From Anaerolineaceae bacterium (GTDB taxonomy: Bacteria > Chloroflexota > Anaerolineae > Anaerolineales > Anaerolineaceae): DNA of 15,121 nt. Position 1 is the first letter of the stretch. Every line of letters begins with the position of its first letter. Positions 7,766 through 14,549 of this stretch are shown here, piece after piece. A program made the translations under genes and the position numbers. The notes below the pieces were generated by a model that saw nothing but the letters and a program-made list of their open reading frames with translations, had not been told where the DNA came from and did no database searches. The stretch spans positions 1-15,121 of the forward strand of contig JAIOTF010000332.1 in NCBI GenBank assembly GCA_021107195.1. Direction: 5' to 3'.

Positions 7766-8449
7766 CTACCCGCACGCTTCCAAAACCTGGCGGGATAAAA
7801 CGCCAGCCATCGCCCGACGGTATGCAGCGCTGCCGAGGTAATCCGAAGGCGGATCAACCTCTTCCTGAAGCGCTTGCACCACTGCCTGAATGGAATCTTC
7901 CGACAACGGTGCAGCAACCAATTTGTCGGCGGCTGTGCTCAGCCAGTGCTTGTTGGGCCAGACACCGCTCAATGCAAGGCGTGCGCCGTTGACCGTGCCA
8001 TCTTCGATTAACAAACCGGCGGCGGCGATAACAATACCTCGCCCAGCGGGCGTCAAACCAATTTTGGCCATCGCTACCTTGCGTCCCGGGACTTCTACGG
8101 GGATCCACAAAGCCGCGGCTTGCTGACGTTTCTTCGACAAAAGGTAATTGTTCAGGTCCATTTCACCCTGCCCGCCGTCCAATTGCACGACGGCATCACA
8201 AACCAAAAGCGCCAGGATAAATGCCGGGAACTGACTGGAACCGGCCAGGAAGCGCGCCAGGCTGGTTTCGTTGCGCTGCTGCCATGTTACCGAGCCGCTC
8301 AAAGCCTGCTTGATGACTTCCGGGATGCTTGCCTGGACAATCACTTCATCCAGCAGCACATTGACATCAAACTGCAATACCTGGCTGCCATTTTTCATTA
8401 CCACTTTCTGAATTGATCCTTTTTTCATCATCTGTTCAATGCGCTCCAC
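7766..8449 (-). CDS. YgfM-like flavoprotein subunit of the molybdenum hydroxylase, short at the N-terminus
   Basis: This is the presumed FAD/middle subunit for the fused hydroxylase encoded 10 bases downstream, 227 residues from a GTG at 8449 (AAGAAG upstream). An ATG pair at 8431 is an alternative start. Residues about 122-224 match the CO-dehydrogenase flavoprotein C-terminal domain, with KVAMAKIGLTPAGRGIV and the ending YLGSAAYRRAMAGVL. Residues 42-92 resemble the middle part of E. coli YgfM (IP..I.QAL ... RN, then a run like LPVLLALDAEL). The usual first FAD-binding segment with its AGG[ST] loop is missing: the protein is some 35 residues shorter than YgfM before the RN motif and about 60 shorter than CoxM-type subunits. 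The frame is closed by a stop at 8468-8470, and the upstream gene is intact, so no hidden N-terminus is evident. FAD binding may be weak or altered. Confidence 0.8.
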   Translation of the reverse strand: MERIEQMMKKGSIQKVVMKNGSQVLQFDVNVLLDEVIVQASIPEVIKQALSGSVTWQQRNETSLARFLAGSSQFPAFILALLVCDAVVQLDGGQGEMDLNNYLLSKKRQQAAALWIPVEVPGRKVAMAKIGLTPAGRGIVIAAAGLLIEDGTVNGARLALSGVWPNKHWLSTAADKLVAAPLSEDSIQAVVQALQEEVDPPSDYLGSAAYRRAMAGVLSRQVLEACG

Positions 8450-8517
8450 TTCATCTTCTTTTGTAGGCTATACGCAATTATGTTTCTTCCATATTCGGCT
8501 GCTTGTCAAGCTGTCAG

Positions 8518-9906
8518 CTAAACCAACTTGTAGCGCTCCGGTTCGGGGTGCCTGGCAACCATCTTGCGGGCAAGCTGATTGTGATGGGCAATATGGGATT
8601 CCAGATCAAGGGTCTTCATCTCACCATCTTCCACGATAACTTTGCCGTTAATGACGGAGAAATCCACCCGATTAACCGAGCAAAGCAGCAAGGATGAGAG
8701 CGGGTCATGGACTGCGCCACCCGAAAGGCTCAAGGTATTCAGATCAACACCGATGAAATCGGCTGCATAACCTGGCTCAAGTACGCCGATATCATCGCGG
8801 CCGAGAACCTTTGCACCGCCGAGAATAGTTACATCCAAAGCGTCCTGGACAGTGAAGGCTTCTGCGCCATATTTGACGCGCTGAAGCAAAAGCATGTGAC
8901 GGGCTTCTTCAAACATATTGGATGAGTCATTGCTGGCCGATCCGTCCACCCCCAGGCTGACATTGACGCCGGCATCGAGCTGTTCCCGCACGCGGCAGAT
9001 TCCGGAACCAAGACGCATATTGGAAGATGGACAATGGGCAACACCAGTACCCGTTTCAGCCATCATCCTGATCTCGTCATCATTGACGTAAATACTGTGC
9101 GCCCACCACACGTCCGGACCCACCCACCCCAACTCTTCCATCAAACGAGCAGGGCGCAGGTTGAAATCGCGCATGGTGAAGGACTCTTCGTCTTTCGTTT
9201 CTGCGACATGGGTGTGGAGCCGGACTTTTTCGTAGCTGCGGGCCAGTTTAGCTGACTCACGCATCAGGTCGGTGGTGACAGAAAAGGGCGAACAAGGGGC
9301 GAGGGTGACACGCAGCATGGAGTAGCGGCTGGGGTCATGGTATCTTTCGATGATCTGCTGGCCTTCTTTAAGGATGACGTCTTCTTCCTTGACAACGTGA
9401 TCCGGGGGCAGGCCGCCCTTGCTGCGGCCGAGGGACATTGACCCCTGGGTAGGGTGAAAACGCATGCCAATCTCTTCGGCAGCGCGCACCTGGTCGCCGA
9501 AGGTGGCGTCATGCGGGTAAAGGTAAAGGTGATCGCTGCTTGTAGTGCAACCCGAGAGAATCATTTCGGCCATGGCTGTTTTGGTGCTGACATAGACTTC
9601 CTCGGCACCCATCTCCCCCCAGATGGGGTAAAGGCGCACAAGCCAGTCGAAGAGTTTGTGATTTTCAGCGCCGGGGACAGCCCTGGTAAGCGTCTGATAA
9701 AAATGGTGGTGGGTGTTGATCAAACCAGGCAGGACGATCATACCGCTGGCGTCAATCACCCGGTCGGCTTCTGCGGGCAGTTCCGACATGGGAGCAATTT
9801 TTTCGATGACGTTATCACGCACGAAAATGCCGCCATTGCGGATTTGACGCCGCTCCCCGTCCATAGTGAGGACAACTTCAGCATTCTTTACAAGCAAGGT
9901 ACTCAT
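8518..9906 (-). CDS. Amidohydrolase, 8-oxoguanine deaminase/SsnA-like
   Basis: This is a cytoplasmic metal-dependent deaminase of the ATZ/TRZ-SsnA branch of the amidohydrolase superfamily, 462 residues, full length. Metal and catalytic residues are visible: H66 and H68 in NTHHHF, H233 and E236 in LHTHVAE, H270 in WWAHSIY, and D321 in LGVDGSASND. The C-terminal stretch around 398-430 (HDPLSSLLLC, then VNGKVIVEDG-like) is the pattern I know from enzymes annotated as 8-oxoguanine deaminase, which convert 8-oxoguanine to urate and ammonia. E. coli SsnA is a more distant alternative. The ATG at 9906 has a strong GAGGAGG and lies 10 bases after the creatininase-like gene. Order with the next two genes (amidohydrolase, short flavoprotein, fused hydroxylase) repeats ssnA-ygfM-xdhD of E. 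coli. Substrate assignment is moderate only. Confidence 0.88.
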   Translation of the reverse strand: MSTLLVKNAEVVLTMDGERRQIRNGGIFVRDNVIEKIAPMSELPAEADRVIDASGMIVLPGLINTHHHFYQTLTRAVPGAENHKLFDWLVRLYPIWGEMGAEEVYVSTKTAMAEMILSGCTTSSDHLYLYPHDATFGDQVRAAEEIGMRFHPTQGSMSLGRSKGGLPPDHVVKEEDVILKEGQQIIERYHDPSRYSMLRVTLAPCSPFSVTTDLMRESAKLARSYEKVRLHTHVAETKDEESFTMRDFNLRPARLMEELGWVGPDVWWAHSIYVNDDEIRMMAETGTGVAHCPSSNMRLGSGICRVREQLDAGVNVSLGVDGSASNDSSNMFEEARHMLLLQRVKYGAEAFTVQDALDVTILGGAKVLGRDDIGVLEPGYAADFIGVDLNTLSLSGGAVHDPLSSLLLCSVNRVDFSVINGKVIVEDGEMKTLDLESHIAHHNQLARKMVARHPEPERYKLV

Positions 9907-9916
9907 GCAAACCTCC

Positions 9917-10681
9917 TCAGGTTTGATTAGCTATTTGTGCTTCCAGGTCACGCAGCAAGTGGCTTGCACGTTCAACTGCGTCCCGATAAATTTTTTCGCC
10001 CAGACTGGCATTGGCCAGCGAGGGATCTCCGATCACGCCGGAGGGATGATAATCTTCGGCCAGCCAGCCTTGCGGCAGGCTGCCGCCAAATTTCATGGAT
10101 TGTAGTCCGGCGGGGATCTCACCCACCAGATGCGGATATAAATACTGGATCAAAGCCGTTTCGACCGAAGCAGCGTGCACTTCTTTTGCAGTCAGCGTCG
10201 GAAAATACTCAGCAATAATGGAGCGGAAGAAACCGCCGCCCCACAAATCAAGATTGTAGACATACACGTCATATTTGGCGCGCAGGTCGAAAGCAAATGA
10301 CTGGAGCAAAGCGGCATTGCCGCCATGCCCATTGAAGAAAACAAAATGACGAAAACCATGGCGGGCAAGGCTGGCTACCATGTCATCAGCGACAGCGAGG
10401 AGGGTCGCAGCCTGCAAAGAGACTGTGCCAGCAAAGTGAATGTGCTCGGGGCTTTTACCGTAATTCAAGGGAGGCAAGAACACGCCCCGGAATGTATCGC
10501 CCAGCTCCTCACGGCAGCCAGCTATCAGGGCATCCAGCACGAGGGCATCGGTGCCCAGGGGCAAATGGGGACCGTGCTGCTCCAAAGCAGCCACAGGCCA
10601 GATGACCATGCCCCCCTGCGCTGCGATTTGGGCGGCGGCGCTGCTTGAAATTTCCTGAAAAGCCGGCGCTTTTTTCGCCAT
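9917..10681 (-). CDS. Creatininase-family amidohydrolase
   Basis: This is a metal-dependent amidohydrolase of 254 residues, close to the usual 240-265. Binding residues E34, H36 and D45 are in LEQHGPHLPLGTDA, H119 in FNGHGGN, and H169 and E174 in VHAASVETA. From memory, true creatininase of Pseudomonas putida has NGHYEN, whose Glu is a metal ligand; here that position is Gly, as in most wider-family members. It should therefore not be called creatininase proper. Other members cleave cyclic amides, formamides or peptides. The start ATG at 10681 lies one base after the stop of the corrinoid activator, so translation is probably coupled; the extended frame to 10732 would overlap that gene. The neighbouring deaminase and hydroxylase suggest ring opening or amide hydrolysis in an N-heterocycle pathway. 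Confidence 0.9.
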   Translation of the reverse strand: MAKKAPAFQEISSSAAAQIAAQGGMVIWPVAALEQHGPHLPLGTDALVLDALIAGCREELGDTFRGVFLPPLNYGKSPEHIHFAGTVSLQAATLLAVADDMVASLARHGFRHFVFFNGHGGNAALLQSFAFDLRAKYDVYVYNLDLWGGGFFRSIIAEYFPTLTAKEVHAASVETALIQYLYPHLVGEIPAGLQSMKFGGSLPQGWLAEDYHPSGVIGDPSLANASLGEKIYRDAVERASHLLRDLEAQIANQT

Positions 10682-10682
10682 A

Positions 10683-12515
10683 TTATTTATCACCGATGCC
10701 TGTTGTCTCCGGGAAAAACATCGCTTTGGCAAACTTATGGGTAAAGCGGGGATAAGTAGTCAACTCAATGTAGTCCACTTTGCGGGCGATTGCTTCTGCC
10801 ATGGCGCGCATTCCGGTGGAAACGAGCATTTGCTTTGCACCAATCCCGGCCGCGTTGCCTACCTGGGAGAATTTATGACGGGCCAGCGGCGGGAACATGC
10901 CAATATTGATGCCACTGTCAACGTCGATATAGGTTCCGAACGCTCCGGCAAGGATGAAAGCATCAACTTCCTCGTTGCCTACACCGGCTGTTTCCATCAA
11001 GACATCGATACCGGCGCGAATGGCACCTTTGGCGAGCTGGATTTCATTGATGTCACTGCGGGTGACAACGATCTCCAGCTTGTGACCGGTGGTATCTGCG
11101 GCGGCGAGCAAAACATCCCCCTTACGGGCTTCTTTTCGCACCATGGGGTGATCACGATCCAAAGCTCCGCTGGACTTCAACATGCCGGCGGAGAGCATCT
11201 CTGAAATGGCATCAAGGATGCCAGAGCCACAGATGCCGACCGGCGGCTGGTCTTCGATGGTATTGATATGCAGGCCATCGTCCAGGATCTTGACGCGCTC
11301 GATTGCCCCAGGAGCAGCCCGCATGCCGGCGCTGATATGGGCTCCTTCAAACGCCGGGCCGGAAGCGCATGAGCAGCTCCATACCTGACCTTGATGTATG
11401 ATGCTGATCTCGGTGTTGGTGCCAATATCACAAGCGATGACGGTACGTTTCTCGTCAAGGAGCCGGGTAACAAGCTGCACCGAGACATGGTCTGCACCAA
11501 CATAACCGGCGATATTGGGCGGCAAGTAAATATTTGCACCCGGGGCGATCTGCAAGCCCAATTCGGCGGCCGGAACCTGAACAGCCTGGCTAACGGCAGG
11601 AATGAAAGGCGACATACCAAGCTGCATAACAGGCAAACCAAGAAAGAGGTGGTGGATAGCGGTGTTACCCACCATGACTGCATCCACGATCTGCTCCTGG
11701 CGCAGGCCGCTTTCTTCACATAAACTGGCAACGACCTCATTCAAGGTATCGACCAGGACTTGCTGCATGACCCTCTTTTGATCCGGGCCTTCGTTGACGT
11801 AAGCAATGCGGCTGACCACATCCTCACCATAGGCTACCTGGGGATTCATGGCACCGGTTTTGGCGATGGTTTCACCGGTTTCGAGGTTGACCAGATAGGC
11901 AGCGATCTTGGTGGTGCCAATGTCAACAGCCAGGCCGCAGAAGGATTCCGCTTCGGGCAAGACGGCTACCACTTCATCATCCCGCAGCACCAGACGGAAT
12001 TTCCAATCCAGATTTCGCACACGATCTGACAAACAGGACAACACCGGTAAACCAGTGCTGAGATGTGGGTGCCCCGCTGCCCGGCTGGCATCCTGCACAC
12101 GCACCTGATCGGAGCGCAGGTCTTCCAGGCTTGGGACTTCCATTTCCAGATCCAACCCGATGACAGATGGCTGCAGCGTCACTTTTGTCTCCTGACCCTC
12201 TACCTGTAATCGTTGGGTGGTGGTCAAGGAGCCCGGCGGCACATGCAATTTGACATCCGAAAGAGGCGTGACCATACATGCCAGGCGGTAGCCCTCCTCA
12301 ATCTCTTGCTGTGTAAGGAAGCGGCGCTCGGCCACATTGGGAGGTGAAACCTGGCCTGTGATGATGCGCACGCGGCATTTTCCACACACGCCCGCCCCGC
12401 CACAGACGGCGGCTAAATGAACGCCAGCCTGTTGGGCGGCATGCAACAAGGTCTGCTCACCGGTGATCTCTGTCCGACTGCCAATCGGCTCCAAATCAAT
12501 CTTATATTTTTCCAA
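10683..12515 (-). CDS. Corrinoid activation protein (RACo/RamA-type function): [2Fe-2S] ferredoxin plus ASKHA ATPase domain
   Basis: This reductive activator returns inactive Co(II) corrinoid proteins to Co(I) with ATP. An N-terminal plant-type ferredoxin domain has ligands C38, C44, C47 and C80 (C-x5-C-x2-C plus one). A linker to about residue 190 leads into the DUF4445/RACo nucleotide-binding region with AVDIGTTK at 196-203, MVGNTAIHHL at 281-290, DIGTNTE at 363-369 and CASGPAFEGA near 383-392. The length of 610 residues fits RACo-type proteins. The start is probably TTG at 12515, with GAGGAAGG about ten bases upstream; it overlaps the preceding stop by 14 bases. An ATG at 12581 and a longer frame to 12611 lack a comparable site and would overlap more. 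It is the clearest marker that this locus serves corrinoid methyl transfer. Confidence 0.93.
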   Translation of the reverse strand: MEKYKIDLEPIGSRTEITGEQTLLHAAQQAGVHLAAVCGGAGVCGKCRVRIITGQVSPPNVAERRFLTQQEIEEGYRLACMVTPLSDVKLHVPPGSLTTTQRLQVEGQETKVTLQPSVIGLDLEMEVPSLEDLRSDQVRVQDASRAAGHPHLSTGLPVLSCLSDRVRNLDWKFRLVLRDDEVVAVLPEAESFCGLAVDIGTTKIAAYLVNLETGETIAKTGAMNPQVAYGEDVVSRIAYVNEGPDQKRVMQQVLVDTLNEVVASLCEESGLRQEQIVDAVMVGNTAIHHLFLGLPVMQLGMSPFIPAVSQAVQVPAAELGLQIAPGANIYLPPNIAGYVGADHVSVQLVTRLLDEKRTVIACDIGTNTEISIIHQGQVWSCSCASGPAFEGAHISAGMRAAPGAIERVKILDDGLHINTIEDQPPVGICGSGILDAISEMLSAGMLKSSGALDRDHPMVRKEARKGDVLLAAADTTGHKLEIVVTRSDINEIQLAKGAIRAGIDVLMETAGVGNEEVDAFILAGAFGTYIDVDSGINIGMFPPLARHKFSQVGNAAGIGAKQMLVSTGMRAMAEAIARKVDYIELTTYPRFTHKFAKAMFFPETTGIGDK

Positions 12516-13257
12516 AATCTTCGTGCCTTCCTCGATATCGGCAAGTCTCTCTGACCGCACAAAACTCGCAAGGGGATACATTCGTATCCGACAGGCGGCT
12601 GCCCAAGCCAAAAACGGCAGAAATCGTTTTGCGCGGGGTCATCCGTCCGGTTTCTGCCACGCTGACCCCAATGCGACTGGCATCAAGCATTCCAAAAATC
12701 TGCGGCTGCCCTTCTTCCAGCGGCCAACCGAGCATACCGGGGCTGTAACACATGCTCAAATGCTTGCTCCCGGCCTGGGCCAATCCCCTGAAAAGCTCCT
12801 GCACCTGGCCGCCAAGCTCATCGACTGCGGCTGTGCCCAGAGCATCCAGGGCCAGGGCGTAGGGTAAACAATCACTCATGGTTTGGGACAACCGTTCATC
12901 CAACGCAGCGCCAATGGTGTAAACGGCAACGATCACTTCATCTGCCGCGGCCAGGTACTTCCCAAAAATCTCCCCTTTCAATACGCTGCCATCAGCCAGT
13001 TCCAGCCGATCATGCTGAAAGCCAGTCACAGGAATGCGGCGGTACAGCAACACCGGGGCAAGATACGGCGCTTCCTTTGCCAGCACATCTTCGGCTATGC
13101 GCATAATCTTTGGTCTGCGGCGGCGCATGACGGCTGGGTCTGCCCCCTGGCTCCAGATGATCTGGTCGACACTGATAGGGAGAGCCCAGTCTTGTATCAG
13201 GATGCTGTTTGTATCAACCGCTGCGTCTGTCATTTGCTCGGAACTACTCGCTTTCAT
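12502..13257 (-). CDS. Stand-alone MetH-activation-domain-like protein with C-terminal Cys cluster
   Basis: A 251-residue protein related to the reactivation (AdoMet-binding) domain of cobalamin-dependent methionine synthase, but without the rest of MetH. The diagnostic stretch is CYSPGMLGWPLEEG at 170-183, followed by IGVSVAETGRMTPRKTISAVFGLG at 196-219 in two parts: IGVSVAETGRM and TPRKTISAVFGLG. At the C-terminus C230, C233 and C239 form C-x2-C-x5-C, which with C170 could ligate an iron-sulfur cluster. Such proteins often accompany corrinoid methyltransferase genes in anaerobes; a role in binding or reactivating the corrinoid protein is likely but not established. The ATG at 13257 has a poor ribosome-binding site; ATG 13233 is an alternative. 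It follows the UroD-like gene by 41 bases and overlaps the activator gene by 14. Confidence 0.85.
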   Translation of the reverse strand: MKASSSEQMTDAAVDTNSILIQDWALPISVDQIIWSQGADPAVMRRRRPKIMRIAEDVLAKEAPYLAPVLLYRRIPVTGFQHDRLELADGSVLKGEIFGKYLAAADEVIVAVYTIGAALDERLSQTMSDCLPYALALDALGTAAVDELGGQVQELFRGLAQAGSKHLSMCYSPGMLGWPLEEGQPQIFGMLDASRIGVSVAETGRMTPRKTISAVFGLGSRLSDTNVSPCEFCAVRETCRYRGRHEDFGKI

Positions 13258-13270
13258 ACAAAATATTTAA

Positions 13271-13282
13271 CGACTGAAGTCG
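13271..13282. repeat. Small dyad between UroD-like and MetH-activation-like genes
   Basis: CGACT-GA-AGTCG is a perfect 5-bp dyad in the 41-bp gap between two genes that appear cotranscribed. The two-base centre makes an RNA hairpin unlikely, and it is too short to assign a role. It is noted because the rest of that gap is AT-rich with no clear ribosome-binding site. Confidence 0.3.
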
Positions 13283-13298
13283 AACCTGCAATAATGCC

Positions 13299-14354
13299 TT
13301 AACTCAACGCCGCCAGAATGGCTGCTTCGTCTTCCTTAAATGCCTCCGGGTACTCCGGCGCAGCGTCCAGGGGCAGCCCGCGCGCCGCATTCATCATTGC
13401 CTGAACATTCTCCAGGGGGGTATCAGGCGGCAGATCGCAGCCGGTGGCAAGAATGAAATTCCTGAAAGGCGACATCTTTCGCATCAAGTCCTGGGTGAAA
13501 CTGTAAACCTCATGCGGGGACTGCTCCCATACCACCTCTACAGGCGGCACGTTGCCAATGATAACAACCTTGTCTGCCACTTTCTCGGCAGCAGCAACCA
13601 GGTCTGTCCCGGCATCCAGGCTCAGGCCCTGCACACCGCAGTCAGCCATACGTTCAACCAGGTGGGAAGAGTTACCACAAATGTGGAGCACAGAATAGGG
13701 TTTGAAGCCAGTATAGATGCGCTCAAGATACGGCTGCGAAAACTCACCAAATGACTTGGGGGAAATGCCCATGGCGCTCGGTTCCAGGACACAGATCATC
13801 TCGGCGCCGGCTTTGGTTAACATGTCCACGTGGTCTTTGATCACGCCCACAGTAAAATCCAGCACCTTGTGCAGGAAATCCACATTCTTGATGGTCGCTT
13901 TGGCGGCATTGCTGGCACCCAGGAGATGCGAAGCGAGGGTAAAGGGGCCGATGACATAGGCGGCGGGCATAACGTTGAAATATTTGACCATCAGGCGCAT
14001 CGTCTCCAGGAAGCCGTTGATGCGCGCATCCTGACGGATATTGATCTTGTAGAGAGCCTCAAGGTCATCTTCGGTGACCACCGTATGATCCAGAACGCTG
14101 GGGGCTGCAAATTCATCATAACGCACCGGGCCGCCCAAGGCATTCATCTCAAGCGAAAGATCCATCATCATAAACATTGTATCGGGGTTATAACGCTTTA
14201 CAAGATTCATCAACGAGCGAAAATGCAAACCGTAATTGAACATGTTTTGTCGCACGGTGCTTTTCGTGGTCTGTATGCCGGGAAATCCCAACAGCGGCAC
14301 AACGGGCAGATGGTCCATCCCCTGTACAAGATCGATCAAAGCATTTTCTGACAT
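13299..14354 (-). CDS. Uroporphyrinogen-decarboxylase-family (MtaA/MtbA-like) cobamide methyltransferase
   Basis: A 351-residue cytoplasmic TIM-barrel protein of the UroD superfamily. It is not a haem-pathway enzyme by its motifs: it has the zinc signature of methylcobamide methyltransferases, H224-x-C226 (LHICGN) and C306 (ATGCDLPPDTPLENV). Archaeal relatives MtaA and MtbA move the methyl group from a corrinoid protein to coenzyme M; bacterial relatives act in methyl halide and methoxy compound use. Here it could transfer a methyl group between corrinoid and another thiol or pterin acceptor, or attack a methylated substrate. The ATG at 14354 has GGAGGAGA eight bases upstream, so the longer in-frame extension to 14447 is rejected. 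It opens the run of genes leading to the corrinoid activator. Confidence 0.88.
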   Translation of the reverse strand: MSENALIDLVQGMDHLPVVPLLGFPGIQTTKSTVRQNMFNYGLHFRSLMNLVKRYNPDTMFMMMDLSLEMNALGGPVRYDEFAAPSVLDHTVVTEDDLEALYKINIRQDARINGFLETMRLMVKYFNVMPAAYVIGPFTLASHLLGASNAAKATIKNVDFLHKVLDFTVGVIKDHVDMLTKAGAEMICVLEPSAMGISPKSFGEFSQPYLERIYTGFKPYSVLHICGNSSHLVERMADCGVQGLSLDAGTDLVAAAEKVADKVVIIGNVPPVEVVWEQSPHEVYSFTQDLMRKMSPFRNFILATGCDLPPDTPLENVQAMMNAARGLPLDAAPEYPEAFKEDEAAILAALS

Positions 14355-14413
14355 TTCTTTCTCCTCCAAAATTGTGCGAATCCGAGGTTTAAAAGACCAG
14401 TCATTCGCGGGTA

Positions 14414-14447
14414 AGGGATTCCCTGCGATAAGGGTACACCCTGTCAA
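14414..14447 (-). promoter_or_regulatory. Candidate promoter with two AGGG/CCCT dyads upstream of the UroD-like gene
   Basis: On the minus strand a perfect TTGACA (14447-14442) stands 88 bases before the UroD-like start. It shares a base with the dyad AGGGT-AC-ACCCT (14431-14442), and six bases further on is a second dyad, AGGGA-T-TCCCT (14414-14424). No good -10 box is found at 16-18 bp (best is GGGAAT). A weak, regulator-dependent promoter with two related operator sites is possible; this is inference from layout. Confidence 0.35.
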
Positions 14448-14451
14448 TTAC

Positions 14452-14468
14452 GGCCATAAACAATGGCC
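14452..14468 (-). repeat. Perfect 6-bp stem-loop in the gap before the UroD-like gene
   Basis: GGCCAT and ATGGCC are separated by five bases. It sits between the large stem-loop following the MtmB-like gene and the TTGACA box. It could be part of a transcript end or a regulator site; nothing in the sequence decides between these. Confidence 0.35.
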
Positions 14469-14485
14469 AAAATGAACTACCTGGG

Positions 14486-14532
14486 GCAGGACATCAGCAG
14501 CGGAAAAAGGATAAACACTGCTAATGTCCTGC
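14486..14532 (-). terminator. Long stem-loop after the MtmB-like gene
   Basis: Two 15-base arms (14486-14500 and 14518-14532) enclose a 17-base loop. In the minus-strand RNA the stem is uninterrupted, with one G-U pair in place of the single plus-strand mismatch, and two further G-C pairs can form beyond a mismatch. It starts 17 bases after the MtmB-like stop. The following sequence is only mildly T-rich, so it may end transcription partly, or protect the 3' end of the methyltransferase message. Confidence 0.55.
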
Positions 14533-14549
14533 ACCGGAATATTTATTAT

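Noticed and set aside
7756..7917. Longer N-terminus for the hydroxylase
   Set aside because: It would overlap the flavoprotein gene by 150 bases and is Arg-rich with no match to the family; the ATG at 7755 has a good ribosome-binding site and begins exactly at the ferredoxin domain.
8450..8517. TTGACA and CATAAT in the gap before the flavoprotein gene, as a promoter
   Set aside because: The spacing of 21 bp is too long, and the gap is only 68 bp between genes of one apparent operon.
12516..12611. Longer N-terminus for the corrinoid activator
   Set aside because: The added residues overlap the coding sequence of the MetH-activation-like gene, have no ribosome-binding site, and precede the ferredoxin fold.
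13299..14354. HemE (haem-pathway uroporphyrinogen decarboxylase)
   Set aside because: The zinc-binding His-x-Cys and later Cys, and the setting among corrinoid genes, fit the methyltransferase branch of the family.
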